Assembly: GCA_936933955.1 (NCBI GenBank)
Contig: CAKZIN010000094.1
Span: 1 to 64,000 of the forward strand
Source: an uncultured Sphingopyxis sp.
GTDB taxonomy: Bacteria > Pseudomonadota > Alphaproteobacteria > Sphingomonadales > Sphingomonadaceae
DNA: 64,000 nt
Direction of reading: 5' to 3'
Shown here piece after piece: positions 54,905 through 63,997 of this stretch. Under the pieces are notes generated by a model that saw nothing but the letters and a program-made list of their open reading frames with translations, did not search any database and was not told the origin of the DNA. Numbering within the stretch: the first letter of the stretch is position 1; the number at the start of each line of letters is the position of its first letter. The position numbers were made by a program, and so were the translations under genes.

Positions 54905-55276
54905 ATGCACCGGCAGGTTGCCGAGGAGGATGAAGGCTTCGGGGCGATGAACAATGTGTCGTGGATGCGTGCGGTCGTGCGGATCATTCGATCCGATTTG
55001 CCTGACCTGACCAACCGCCAGCTCGGCATCATGCTGAGCGTGGCGCTGACCGCCGGCCCCCACACCGTCCGCGGCCTTGCCGAGCGCCTTGGCGTCTCCA
55101 AACCCGTTGTGACCCGCGCCTTGAACAAGCTCGCTGCGCTGGGCTATCTCACCCGCCACCGCGATCGGGAGGACGGGCGAAATGTGCTCGTGGAGATGAC
55201 GCAGGCGGGGAGGGTATTTCTTGAACGGTTCAATCAGCTCATCGGTGGCGAGCCAGCCGTCGCCCGCGCCGTCTGA
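54905..55276 (+). CDS. MarR family transcriptional regulator
   Basis: The 123-residue protein has the MarR winged-helix core (LTNRQLGIMLSVALTAGPHTVRGLAERLGVSKPVVTRALNKLAALGYLTRHRDREDGRNVLVEMTQAG). The recognition helix is VSKPVVTRALNKL. Target genes are unknown, possibly its own neighbours. The following SH3 protein starts 56 bases before its stop. Confidence 0.87.
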   Translation: MHRQVAEEDEGFGAMNNVSWMRAVVRIIRSDLPDLTNRQLGIMLSVALTAGPHTVRGLAERLGVSKPVVTRALNKLAALGYLTRHRDREDGRNVLVEMTQAGRVFLERFNQLIGGEPAVARAV

Positions 55277-55628
55277 GCCTGCGCCCGAACGCCGTCGTTA
55301 CAGCCTTTCCGGACCCTCCCGCGATTACGACCCCACCCGTCAGGCGATCCGTCCCGACCTCGCCGACATCGCGGAGGCACACCATCATTTCGCGCCGCAC
55401 TACGCCAAGCCGCTTGCTTTCGAGGTTATTTCGCCGACGCGGTTGACCAGCGAGCGCGGCGATGCCGGCGTGTTGGTCGCCGAACTGGCGCCGGGCGACT
55501 GCGTCATGGTGCTCGACGTCACAGGCGGGTGCTGCTGGGGCTATGACTATGAAAAGCACCGCGTCGGCTATGTCCCGCGGTCCGCATTGGCGCCACGCGA
55601 GCTGAACCAGTCCGACAATTGCGCATGA
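55221..55628 (+). CDS. SH3 domain protein resembling the N-terminal part of C40 peptidases
   Basis: The 135-residue protein matches the SH3-like N-terminal region of sphingomonad/alphaproteobacterial NlpC/P60 (C40) peptidases: RPDLADIAEAHHHFAPHYAKPLAFEVISPTRL, GVLVAELAPGDCVMVLDVTGGCCWGYDYEKHRVGYV. The catalytic NlpC/P60 domain that should follow is missing, as the frame stops at the argC start (ATGA overlap). The TTG at 55221 has a good ribosome site (GGGGAGGG, 55207-55214) six bases upstream and lies inside marR; GTG 55245 is an alternative. Confidence 0.7.
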   Translation: MNGSISSSVASQPSPAPSEPAPERRRYSLSGPSRDYDPTRQAIRPDLADIAEAHHHFAPHYAKPLAFEVISPTRLTSERGDAGVLVAELAPGDCVMVLDVTGGCCWGYDYEKHRVGYVPRSALAPRELNQSDNCA

Positions 55629-56557
55629 CCGCGCGGGTCTTTATCGACGGCGCGGTCGGAACGACGGGGCTCGACATTGTCGAGCGCCTGACGGGTCGAT
55701 CCGACATAAGGCTGATCTCGCTCGACGAGGATCGGCGCAAGGACACGTTGGCGCGGGCCGAGGCGATGCGATCGGCGGATGTCACGATCCTCTGCCTCCC
55801 CGACGATGCGGCACGCGAAGCGGTCGACCTTGCGGCGGGTGGCGACACGCGGTTGATCGACGCATCGAGCGCGCATCGCGTCGATCCCGCGTGGACCTAC
55901 GGTTTCGCCGAGTTGCGCGAGGGCCAACGCGAAGCGATCGCGCAGGCGGGGCGGGTCACCAATCCGGGCTGCTATGCGCTGGGCTTCGTGGCGCTGGTCG
56001 CCCCTCTGGTCGCTGCCCGGTTGGTGCCGGCCGACCTGCCGCTCTCCTGTCACGCGGTGTCGGGCTATTCGGGCGGAGGCAAGGCGCTGATCGCGCGCTT
56101 CGAGGCGGATCGTGGGATCGCCTGGCGCGGCTATGGTTTTGGGGTCGACCACAAGCACCTCCCCGAAATGCGCGAGCGTGCGGGGCTGACCCACGCCCCG
56201 CTGTTCGCGCCGGCGGTCGTTCCGGCGCATCGGGGCATGGTGGTGGAGGTGCCGCTGCTGCGCGATGCAGACCCCCGCATCGCCCCCGCCGAGGAGCTGC
56301 TCGCCGCGTGGTGCGCCCATTATGCGGGAACGGCCACGGTGCGGGTGAGCGGGCTTGTCGAGGAGGGGGAGTTGCTGCTGCGCACCGATGCGCCGCCAAC
56401 CGATCGCATCGACCTCGCGCTGTTCGCATCTCAGGACGGGCGCCAGGTGCGGTTGGTCGCCAGGCTCGACAATCTCGGCAAGGGTGCGGGCGGCAGCTGC
56501 GTTCAGAACCTCAACCTGATGATCGGCGCGGAGGAGACTGCGGGGCTGCGGCTCTGA
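55625..56557 (+). CDS. argC: N-acetyl-gamma-glutamyl-phosphate reductase (type 2)
   Basis: The 310-residue enzyme reduces N-acetyl-glutamyl phosphate in arginine synthesis. The N-terminal VFIDGAVGTTGLDI binds NADP, the active-site Cys lies in VTNPGCYALG, and the substrate region HAVSGYSGGGKALI is present. The shorter ArgC type 2 form is indicated by overall length. The start ATG overlaps the stop of the SH3 gene. argG is at 37784-38998. Confidence 0.93.
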   Translation: MTARVFIDGAVGTTGLDIVERLTGRSDIRLISLDEDRRKDTLARAEAMRSADVTILCLPDDAAREAVDLAAGGDTRLIDASSAHRVDPAWTYGFAELREGQREAIAQAGRVTNPGCYALGFVALVAPLVAARLVPADLPLSCHAVSGYSGGGKALIARFEADRGIAWRGYGFGVDHKHLPEMRERAGLTHAPLFAPAVVPAHRGMVVEVPLLRDADPRIAPAEELLAAWCAHYAGTATVRVSGLVEEGELLLRTDAPPTDRIDLALFASQDGRQVRLVARLDNLGKGAGGSCVQNLNLMIGAEETAGLRL

Positions 56558-56648
56558 CAATCCGTTCATTCAGTGGCGCGACAGTTGACGTCACATAGCG
56601 TTCCGACTCGAACCGGTCCGATTGGCGCCGGCGTGGGAAGTGACGACG

Positions 56649-57572
56649 ATGAAAACTCGCTGGATGATCGCGGCGCTCGCTGCCGCCACTGTGCTGACCC
56701 CTGTCGCTGCCGCAGCGCAGGATGCGGAGCGTGCCGAGCGGCCTCAACATGAGGAGCGTGCGCGGGAGGGTCGCGGATGGATGCGGTCCGCTCCCGACGC
56801 CTCTGCGCGCCCCGAATGGGCTGGGCGAGAGCGGGGCGTGCCCCAGCAGCGCGGCGATGCCGATCGCGCGCAGCGCTGGCGCGGCGGCGACGTTCCTCCG
56901 ATCACACAAGCGCCGCCTCCTCCGCAGGCGCAGCGCGAGCGGCCCGGCTGGACCGGTGGCGCTTGGCGCGACGGCAGCGCGGCTCGCCACAACCCCGGCG
57001 CGGGCCCTGAAGCACGCGACTGGGCCGCGGGGCGCCGCGACGGCCGCGCTGACTGGCGCTCATCCCAGCCGGTCGAGGCCGGGCGCACTGGCGGTGCCTA
57101 CGCCTATCGCCGTGGCGAGGATGCGCGCGGTAACGAGCGACGCGGCGATGACAGCAGCTGGCGGCGCGACGGGCGCTATGGCTCCTATGGGACCTACGGC
57201 TCGAACAGCGCTTATCGCTACGGGTCGCGCTATGGTTCGGGCTATGAACCGAGCTACGGCGCGGCGTGGAGCCGGGATTGGCGCGGGGATCGCCGTTACG
57301 ACTGGCAGGGCTACCGCCAGCGCTATTCCACCCTCTACCGCATGCCGCGTTATTACGCGCCCTATAGTGGCTGGGGGTATCGGCGGCTGTCGATCGGAAT
57401 CACGCTCGGCTCGGGCTTCTGGGGCGATCGCTACGCCATCAGCGATCCCGGGTATTACCGCCTGCCGCAAGCCTACGGCCCCTATCGCTGGGTCCGCTAT
57501 TGGGACGATGCGCTGCTGATCGACCTGCGCACCGGCCGCGTGGTCGACGTGGTCTACGGCATCTTTTGGTAA
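56649..57572 (+). CDS. RcnB family exported protein
   Basis: The 307-residue protein has a signal peptide (ATVLTPVAAAAQ), a long Arg/Gly/Trp/Tyr-rich disordered middle and a C-terminal RcnB-like domain (YRLPQAYGPYRWVRYWDDALLIDLRTGRVVDVVYGIFW). Family members are periplasmic and one regulates nickel/cobalt efflux, but the function here is not known. ATG 56649 gives MKTRWMIAALAAAT. It is followed by a terminator at 57600. Confidence 0.82.
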   Translation: MKTRWMIAALAAATVLTPVAAAAQDAERAERPQHEERAREGRGWMRSAPDASARPEWAGRERGVPQQRGDADRAQRWRGGDVPPITQAPPPPQAQRERPGWTGGAWRDGSAARHNPGAGPEARDWAAGRRDGRADWRSSQPVEAGRTGGAYAYRRGEDARGNERRGDDSSWRRDGRYGSYGTYGSNSAYRYGSRYGSGYEPSYGAAWSRDWRGDRRYDWQGYRQRYSTLYRMPRYYAPYSGWGYRRLSIGITLGSGFWGDRYAISDPGYYRLPQAYGPYRWVRYWDDALLIDLRTGRVVDVVYGIFW

Positions 57573-57599
57573 CTTGAAGCGACACTGACCCCTCCTGAT

Positions 57600-57634
57600 G
57601 GGGCGGCACGGAAGCGGTGCCGCCCCTCTTTTTT
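57600..57634 (+). terminator. Rho-independent terminator after RcnB-like gene
   Basis: GGGGCGGCAC (57600-57609) and GTGCCGCCCC (57617-57626) form a perfect 10-base stem with a 7-base loop, followed by TCTTTTTT. Confidence 0.9.
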
Positions 57635-57698
57635 CGTCTTGCGCGGGCAGCCCTGCCGCCGCACTCTCCCATGGGTTCGAGCGGAGGGGAAAGCGATC

Positions 57699-58991
57699 AT
57701 GCGGTCGAAATGGTGGAGCGCGGTCGGCGCGATGGCGCTGGCCTGCGCGTCTGGTGCGGCTCAGGCAGAGACGGTTGTCGTGCACGCGGGTCGCATCATT
57801 GCGGATGCGGAGGCGGCGCCGCTCGGGCCGTCGACAATCACGGTGACCGACGGCCGCATCACCTCGATCGCGAGCGGGTTTCAGCCCGCCCCGGAAGGCG
57901 CGCGGGTCATCGACCAGCGCACGCGCACGGTGCTGCCGGGGCTGATCGACCTCCACGTCCACCTCACTGGCGATCCGTCGGGCGAGTTCTGGCGGGAGGC
58001 GGTCGATCCCGACGAATGGGGCGTGGTGCTGGGCGTGCGCAACGCGATGCGCACGTTGCGCGCAGGATTCACCACCGTGCGCGAGGCGGGCTCGGCGCGG
58101 CAGACCGCGTTCGTGCTGCGCCGCGGGATTGATGGCGGGGTGCTGAGCGGGCCGCGCATCATCGCCGCAGGCCCTGCGCTGTCGATCATCGGCGGGCATG
58201 GCGACGTGTCGGGCTTCCGCGAGGATGTCATCCACGCGCTGTCGAGCGGCTTCACGTGCACCGGCGCCGTTGAGTGCGCGTCGCGGGTGCGTGAGGCATC
58301 GCGCGCGGGCTCCGATGTGATCAAGGTCACCGTCACCGGCGGCGTGCTGTCCCAGCAGGGCCGCGGGCTCGAGGCGCACTTCACTCCCGAAGAACTGTCG
58401 AGCATCGTCACCACCGCGCACAGTCTTGGACTGCGCGTGATGGGCCATGCGCATGGCGCGCGCGGCATCGAAGCCGCGGCGCGCGCAGGCTTCGACACCA
58501 TCGACCACGGCACCTTCCTCGACGACGCGGGCGCGCGAGAGATGCGCACGCGGGGCAGCTACCTCGTGCCGACGCTGCGCGCACTTACGCAGGTGCGCAG
58601 CGGTCTGGGGCGCAACGTCTACACCCCGACGGTCGAGGCGAAGATCCGCGAGACGCTGCAGTATCTCGGTCGCAACGTGCAGGCCGCGCGGCGTAACGGG
58701 GTGCCTGTGGCGTTCGGCACCGACGCCGGCGTATTTCCGCACGGCGAGAACGGGCAGGAGTTCCAGCTGCTCGTCGACGCCGGAATGAGCCCGCGCGAGG
58801 CGCTGGTTAGCGCCACCACCACCGCCGCCCGTGCACTCGGGATGGAGCGCGAGATTGGCAAGCTCGCCCCCGGAATGTCGGGCGACATGATCGCAGTTGA
58901 CGGCGACCCGCTCACCGACGCGCGAGTGCTCGAACGCGTGCAATGGGTCATGGCCCGCGGCCGCACCCCCGATTTAAGCGCGGTGCGGTAA
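57699..58991 (+). CDS. Exported amidohydrolase family protein
   Basis: The 430-residue protein has a signal peptide (ALACASGAAQAE) and the amidohydrolase metal site: DLHVHLT, bridging Lys in SDVIKVTVTGG, His in MGHAHGARG and IDHGTFL, Asp in FGTDAGVFPHG. The GGHGDVSG stretch is as in Xaa-Pro dipeptidase-type members. It likely hydrolyses dipeptides or their analogues in the periplasm. It is convergent with the monooxygenase gene. Confidence 0.9.
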   Translation: MRSKWWSAVGAMALACASGAAQAETVVVHAGRIIADAEAAPLGPSTITVTDGRITSIASGFQPAPEGARVIDQRTRTVLPGLIDLHVHLTGDPSGEFWREAVDPDEWGVVLGVRNAMRTLRAGFTTVREAGSARQTAFVLRRGIDGGVLSGPRIIAAGPALSIIGGHGDVSGFREDVIHALSSGFTCTGAVECASRVREASRAGSDVIKVTVTGGVLSQQGRGLEAHFTPEELSSIVTTAHSLGLRVMGHAHGARGIEAAARAGFDTIDHGTFLDDAGAREMRTRGSYLVPTLRALTQVRSGLGRNVYTPTVEAKIRETLQYLGRNVQAARRNGVPVAFGTDAGVFPHGENGQEFQLLVDAGMSPREALVSATTTAARALGMEREIGKLAPGMSGDMIAVDGDPLTDARVLERVQWVMARGRTPDLSAVR

Positions 58992-59133
58992 GTATAGGCG
59001 GCCCCTCCTTTAACGATGAGGTGGGGTGCGGTTGGATCGCGTATCGGGCTGGGCACCGTCCTGATCCCGCCACGGGCGACGATTTCACCCCGCTCCGGCA
59101 GAGGCTGGAGCACGTGTGGGTGGCGCGACCCGC

Positions 59134-60717
59134 CTACGCCAGCGCCGGCTCACGCCCCGCCGGCGCGCGCACCGGGACGTGCCGCACCGCTCCCGCGCCC
59201 GCGCGGTGGAAGCGCAGTACGCCGTCGTTGAGCGGCCCCTTGGTCAACAGCCACTGATCGTGCAGATAATCCTGGTTGAGCCGCCACGGATCGTCCGAAC
59301 CGTTCTGCGGCAACGTATCGAGCGCGCGCTGGACGTAGCCGCTCGAGAAATCGAACACGACGTCCGCCGCCTGCGCGTCCGCCTCGTCGAGTTGCGGCAC
59401 GGCGATGTCCGCGCCGCGCGCGCGCATGTCGTTGAGGACGCGGCAGGTGAACAGCGACACGATATCCGCCTTCAAGGTCCAGCTCGCGTTGAGGTAGCCG
59501 AACACCAGCGTCAGGTTCGGAATGTTCGAAAACATCGAGCCCTTGTAGTAGAAATGGTCGTGCCAGTTGATCGGGCGCCCATCGACCTCGAACGCCACCT
59601 TGCCGGCCACCGCCAGCTTGAGCCCCGTGGCGGTGACGATCACGTCCGCGTCAAGATGGCGGCCTGATTTGAGCTGGATGCCGGTTGCGTCAAAGCGCTC
59701 GATATGGTCGGTCACCACCTCCGCGCGGCCCGAGCGGATCTCCGCGAACAGGTCATTGTCGGGGACAAGGCACAGCCGCTGCTCCCACGGGCCGTAGGGC
59801 GGCGTGTAGTCGGCGGGGTCGAACTTGTCCGCCCCAAGCCCCTCGCGCACGCCTTGGAGCAGCCGCGCGCCCATCTTGTCGGGCTTCGAGCGGGCGAATT
59901 TGAAACCGTAGTTCTGCAGCCGCACGTTCTTGAACCGCGTCAGCCGGTAGGCCAGTTCCGGCGAAAGGAAGCGCCGCAGGGTGTTGGCGAAGCGGTCCTC
60001 CGACGGACGCACGAAATACCAGGTCGGCGTGCGCTGAAGCATGGTGACATGCGCCGCGCCGCCGCGGGTGAGGTTCGGGACCAGTGTCACCGCGGTCGCG
60101 CCCGAGCCGATCACGACGATGCGCTTGCCGCTGTAGTCGTAGTTTTCTGGCCAGAACTGCGGATGGATGACCTCCCCGCCGAACGCCTCTCGGCCGGGGA
60201 ACTGGGGATCGTGCCCCTGATCATAGTCGTAGTAGCCCGAGCCCATATAGAGCCAGCGAGCGGTGATCGTCTCGCAGCGAGGCGGTGCGCCGTCCGCCTC
60301 CACCTCGACGTCGACCGACCAGCCTGCCTCCGCGCTCGACCAGCGCGCGGCAATGACCTTGTGGCGAAAGCGGATGTGCGGTCGCACGCCCCGTTCGTCC
60401 GCGACGCGGTTAAGGTAGGCGAGGATGTTCGGTCCGTCGGCGATCGCCTTTTCCTCACGCCACGGCTCGAAGCTGTAGCCGAGCGTGTGCATGTCGCTGT
60501 CGCTGCGGATGCCGGGGTAGCGGAACAGGTCCCAGGTCCCGCCAAGGTCCGCGCGGCGCTCGAGGACGATGTAGCGCTCGTTCGGACATTCCTGACCGAG
60601 GTGCACCGCCATGCCGATGCCGGAAATACCCGCGCCGACGATCAGCACGTCGGCGTCGACCGGAGCGGCGGCGATTGGATGCGTGGACCGAGCGAAAGCG
60701 GGATCGGCGTCGGCCAT
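59134..60717 (-). CDS. Flavin monooxygenase, Baeyer-Villiger type
   Basis: The 527-residue FAD/NADPH enzyme has the FAD Rossmann motif VGAGISG (28-34), the Baeyer-Villiger fingerprint F-x-G-x3-H-x3-W-P at 179-190 and the NADPH motif GSGATA (204-209). GTWDLFRYPGIRSDSDMHTLGYSF is characteristic of the EtaA group. Such enzymes insert oxygen next to a carbonyl or oxidise sulfur. The real substrate is unknown. It stands alone. Confidence 0.88.
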   Translation of the reverse strand: MADADPAFARSTHPIAAAPVDADVLIVGAGISGIGMAVHLGQECPNERYIVLERRADLGGTWDLFRYPGIRSDSDMHTLGYSFEPWREEKAIADGPNILAYLNRVADERGVRPHIRFRHKVIAARWSSAEAGWSVDVEVEADGAPPRCETITARWLYMGSGYYDYDQGHDPQFPGREAFGGEVIHPQFWPENYDYSGKRIVVIGSGATAVTLVPNLTRGGAAHVTMLQRTPTWYFVRPSEDRFANTLRRFLSPELAYRLTRFKNVRLQNYGFKFARSKPDKMGARLLQGVREGLGADKFDPADYTPPYGPWEQRLCLVPDNDLFAEIRSGRAEVVTDHIERFDATGIQLKSGRHLDADVIVTATGLKLAVAGKVAFEVDGRPINWHDHFYYKGSMFSNIPNLTLVFGYLNASWTLKADIVSLFTCRVLNDMRARGADIAVPQLDEADAQAADVVFDFSSGYVQRALDTLPQNGSDDPWRLNQDYLHDQWLLTKGPLNDGVLRFHRAGAGAVRHVPVRAPAGREPALA

Positions 60718-60797
60718 GCTGTCTCTCCTGCTGCCCGATGGTGCAGCGGTAACTTACGTCAGTGTCAGCAATGCGCAAGTCGACTGGCGCCTGTTCC

Positions 60798-60869
60798 CTT
60801 GCCCCCGCGCAGGCGGGAGCCGGATGGCATTCGCGCAATGACGCAGGTCCCCGCCTGCGCGGGGACAAG
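60798..60869. repeat. Inverted repeat related to 5366-5444
   Basis: CTTGCCCCCGCGCAGGCGGG (from 60798) and CCCCGCCTGCGCGGGGACAAG (ending 60869) are nearly complementary around about 26 bases. Each arm contains an inner hairpin like the element at 5366-5444. It lies between the convergent-facing ends... more exactly between the starts of the monooxygenase gene and the end of rimO, both on the minus strand. Confidence 0.6.
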
Positions 60870-60907
60870 AGGCGCTCGCAACACGGGTTCGCGCTGGAAT
60901 GGGTGCG

Positions 60908-62302
60908 TCAGGCGACCACGCCGTAGAGGTCGTGCGCGTCGGCGTCCTCGACCAGCACCGGCACGATATCACCCGCAGCGAGGCTCGGCGCGACGTCGCG
61001 GAGGTAGACGTGGCCGTCGATCTCCGGCGCGTCCGCCTGGCTGCGGCCGGTGGCGCCGATGCTGCCGTCCTCATCCGGCTCGCCCACCTCGTCGATGATG
61101 ACCGGAAGGACGCGCCCGACCTTGGCGGCGAGCTTGGCGGCGCTGATGCGCTCGGTCAGCTCCATCAGGCGGGCGTAGCGTTCCTCCTTGACCGCCTCCG
61201 GCACCGGATCGGGGAGCGCGTTGGCGGCGGCGCCTGCCACCGGCTCGAACCGGAATGCGCCGACACGGTCGAGCTGCGCCGCTTCGAGCCATTCGAGCAA
61301 ATATTGGAAGTCCGCTTCGGTCTCACCCGGGAAGCCGACCACGAATGACGAGCGGATTGCGATCTCCGGGCACACCTCACGCCACGCGGCGATGCGTTCG
61401 AGCACGCGCGCTTCGTTGGCCGGTCGCCGCATCGCGCGCAGCACCGCGGGGCTCGCATGCTGGAAGGGAATGTCGAGGTAGGGGGTGATCAGCCCCTCCG
61501 CCATCAGCGGAATGACCGCGTCGACATGGGGGTAGGGGTAGACATAGTGCAGCCGCACCCACGGTCGCGTGCCGTCGGGGCAGCGCAGCTCGCCCAGCGC
61601 GCGCGCGAGGTCGGTCATGTGCGTGCGCACCTCCAGCCCGCGCCAACTGCGCGGCTCGTGCCGCACGTCGACCCCGTAGGCGGAGGTGTCCTGGCTGATG
61701 ATCAGCAACTCGCGCGTGCCGCTCGCGACCAGCTTCTCGCATTCGCGCAGCACCGCGTCGACACGGCGGCTGGCGAGCCGGCCGCGGATCGCGGGGATGA
61801 TGCAGAAGGCGCAGCTGTGATTGCAGCCCTCCGCGATCTTCACATAGGCGTAGTGGCGCGGCGTCAGCTTCATCGTCGCCGCGTCGATATCCTCGCCGCC
61901 GCGCGCCTGCGGGATGAGGTCGAGGTAGGGCGACAGCGACGGCGGCGCCGCTTCGTGCACCGCGCTGACGACGCTTTCATATTGCTGCGGGCCGGTGATC
62001 GCGAGCACCTGGGGGAAGCGTTCGCGGATGACCTCCGCCTCGCGCCCAAGGCAGCCGGTGACGATGACGCGCCCGTTCTCCGCGATCGCCTCGCCTATCG
62101 CTTCGAGGCTCTCTTCCTTGGCGCTGTCGAGAAAGCCGCAGGTGTTGACCAGCACCACGTCGGCGCCGGCATAGTCGGGCGACATTTGGTAGCCGTCGGC
62201 GCGCAGACGCGTCAGGATGCGCTCGGAATCGACGAGCGCCTTCGGACAGCCGAGGCTGACCAGGCCGACCTTGGGCGGCGTGGGGAGGGTGATCTGATTC
62301 AT
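60908..62302 (-). CDS. rimO: Ribosomal protein S12 methylthiotransferase RimO
   Basis: The 464-residue radical-SAM enzyme thiomethylates Asp88 of ribosomal protein S12. The N-terminal cluster-binding cysteines are C19 ([12 protein letters not shown]), C55 and C84, and the radical-SAM CxxxCxxC is C160, C164, C167 (GCNHSCAFC). The C-terminal TRAM-like domain includes [29 protein letters not shown]. Length and start at 62302 fit the family. Confidence 0.95.
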   Translation of the reverse strand: MNQITLPTPPKVGLVSLGCPKALVDSERILTRLRADGYQMSPDYAGADVVLVNTCGFLDSAKEESLEAIGEAIAENGRVIVTGCLGREAEVIRERFPQVLAITGPQQYESVVSAVHEAAPPSLSPYLDLIPQARGGEDIDAATMKLTPRHYAYVKIAEGCNHSCAFCIIPAIRGRLASRRVDAVLRECEKLVASGTRELLIISQDTSAYGVDVRHEPRSWRGLEVRTHMTDLARALGELRCPDGTRPWVRLHYVYPYPHVDAVIPLMAEGLITPYLDIPFQHASPAVLRAMRRPANEARVLERIAAWREVCPEIAIRSSFVVGFPGETEADFQYLLEWLEAAQLDRVGAFRFEPVAGAAANALPDPVPEAVKEERYARLMELTERISAAKLAAKVGRVLPVIIDEVGEPDEDGSIGATGRSQADAPEIDGHVYLRDVAPSLAAGDIVPVLVEDADAHDLYGVVA

Positions 62303-62417
62303 GGCAGGCGACCGCCTGTAGCGCGCTCGCGCCCAAATGTCACATCGTCGTCTTACGCGCCCGGTGTGGCGAAAGCCGCTTGCGTCGTGCGGGCGTGCAA
62401 CTCTATCTCATAGCGTC

Positions 62418-62684
62418 ATGAGACTGTTGCATCGCACCTTCATCGCACATCCGGAGGCCATCGGCGAAAGCTATGGAGAGCACGCCCGCACCGCGGGCAT
62501 GTTTGGCGTGAAGATGATCTCCGGCGGCGTGCGCTGCCTCGTTCATGCGGTCGTGCCGGCGCTGTTCGTCGATGCGGCGAGCAAGACGGTCGTCGGTCTG
62601 TACGGCTACATGACGCGCCGCGCTGCCGCCCGCGGGCTGCAGGCCGGTGCGAAGGACGCGGACAGCTTCTCCTGGGTGATCTGA
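62418..62684 (+). CDS. DUF6356 family small protein
   Basis: The 88-residue protein (MRLLHRTFIAHPEAIGESYGEHARTAGMFGVKMISGG ...) resembles a sphingomonad family of unknown function, DUF6356. It has one hydrophobic stretch (CLVHAVVPALFVDAAS) that could be membrane-associated. The ATG at 62418 begins the domain exactly. Its TGA stop overlaps CTG 62681, the likely start of the next gene. Confidence 0.72.
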   Translation: MRLLHRTFIAHPEAIGESYGEHARTAGMFGVKMISGGVRCLVHAVVPALFVDAASKTVVGLYGYMTRRAAARGLQAGAKDADSFSWVI

Positions 62685-63997
62685 GCGCGCCTGCGCGGCA
62701 TGTCGCGATCGTCGGCGCGGGCTTTTCTGCGCTGGCGCTGGCGCGACGACTGATCGACGCGCCGCACGTCCGCGTGACGGTAATCGGACCGGGGCCGGTT
62801 GGCGCCGGGCTCGCCTACGGTCGCGCGGCACCATGGCACCGGCTCAACGTCCCCCAGCCGCGCATGGGCTACGACGCACGGGAGGTTGCCGCGTTCGCCG
62901 ACTGGCGCGCTGCGCACGAGGTCGCCGACAACTTCGCGCCGAGACCCGACTACGCGCGCTACCTGGCGGAGGATTTTGCGGCGCTGGTCGCCCGCAGCAA
63001 CGGCCGCCTGTGCCACATCGACGCGCAGGTCGTTGCGGCACGATATGATGGCAAGGCGGCGCTGACGCTCGACCGCGGAGCCCCGCTGCATGCCGATGCG
63101 GTGGTGCTCGCGACCGGCAACGCGCCGCCGGTTACGCCGGCGATTATCGCCGACGCCGCGTTGCCGCCGGAGTCGTATGCGCCCGATCCGTGGGCGCCCA
63201 ATGCGCTCGACGAGCTCGCCACCGATGCGCTGGTATTGCTGCTCGGCACGGGGCTGACGATGGTCGACCTCGCGCTGTCGCTGGCAACGCGCGGACACCG
63301 AGGCGAGGTTGTCGCGCTATCGCGGCGAGGATTGCTGCCGCGCGCGCATGCAATCGCGCCCGAGCCGCCGCTCGACGCGCCGTCACCTGCGCCGCGTGCC
63401 TTGTCGCTGATGCTGCGAGAGACGCGGGCCGCGTCTCGCGCCGCGGACTGGCGCCGTGTGATCGACGCGTGGCGACCGGTGACGCAGAGCGCCTGGGAAG
63501 AGTCGGACGATGCGACCCGTCGCCGCTTCCTTCGCCACCTGCGCCCATGGTGGGATGTGCACCGTCACCGCCTCGCCCCCGATGTGGCGGCGACGATCGA
63601 CGCGCAGATCGCCGACGGCGCGCTGCGCGTGGTGGCGGGCCGCCTGACGGCCGTGAGCCAGAGCGGCGATGGTGTGCGCGTGCGTTGGGCAAGCCGCGGC
63701 GGCGGCGAAGGGACTGCGATTGTCGCGCGGATCATAAACTGCACCGGCGCGGCCAGTGAATTCGGGCGAGGGAATGCGCTGATCGACCAGCTCGCTGGAG
63801 AGGGTGCGATCGTGCCTGACCCGCTCGGCCTGGGCATCGCCTGCGATGAACGGAGCCGCGCCGTCGACTGCGACGGCGCGAGCGTGCCGTGGCTCTACCT
63901 AATCGGTCCGCCGACGCGCGGGCGCTGGTGGGAGGTGACGGCCGTGCCCGACATCCGCAACGCCGCCGCCACGTTGGCTGCGCAGCTGATTGCTTAG
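62681..63997 (+). CDS. FAD/NAD(P)-binding protein with probable CTG start
   Basis: The frame encodes an FAD-dependent oxidoreductase of the family that also covers lysine-hydroxylase-like and HI0933-like proteins. The dinucleotide-binding motif VAIVGAGFSALALARRL is encoded at 62702-62752, but there is no in-frame ATG, GTG or TTG before it until GTG 62774, which would delete the motif. CTG 62681 overlaps the upstream TGA (CTGA), copying the ATGA/GTGA junctions seen throughout the window, and would give a 438-residue product. Further motifs are LATGNAPPV and LLLGTGLTMVDLALSL. The stop is at 63995-63997; only three bases follow. Confidence 0.75.
   Translation: MSAPARHVAIVGAGFSALALARRLIDAPHVRVTVIGPGPVGAGLAYGRAAPWHRLNVPQPRMGYDAREVAAFADWRAAHEVADNFAPRPDYARYLAEDFAALVARSNGRLCHIDAQVVAARYDGKAALTLDRGAPLHADAVVLATGNAPPVTPAIIADAALPPESYAPDPWAPNALDELATDALVLLLGTGLTMVDLALSLATRGHRGEVVALSRRGLLPRAHAIAPEPPLDAPSPAPRALSLMLRETRAASRAADWRRVIDAWRPVTQSAWEESDDATRRRFLRHLRPWWDVHRHRLAPDVAATIDAQIADGALRVVAGRLTAVSQSGDGVRVRWASRGGGEGTAIVARIINCTGAASEFGRGNALIDQLAGEGAIVPDPLGLGIACDERSRAVDCDGASVPWLYLIGPPTRGRWWEVTAVPDIRNAAATLAAQLIA

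Noticed and set aside
57060..58943. A 627-residue open frame on the minus strand
   Set aside because: It lies opposite the RcnB-like and amidohydrolase genes and shows only low-complexity composition.
62774..63997. GTG 62774 as the start of the FAD-binding protein
   Set aside because: It would remove the VGAGFSALALA nucleotide-binding motif that is encoded in frame just upstream.
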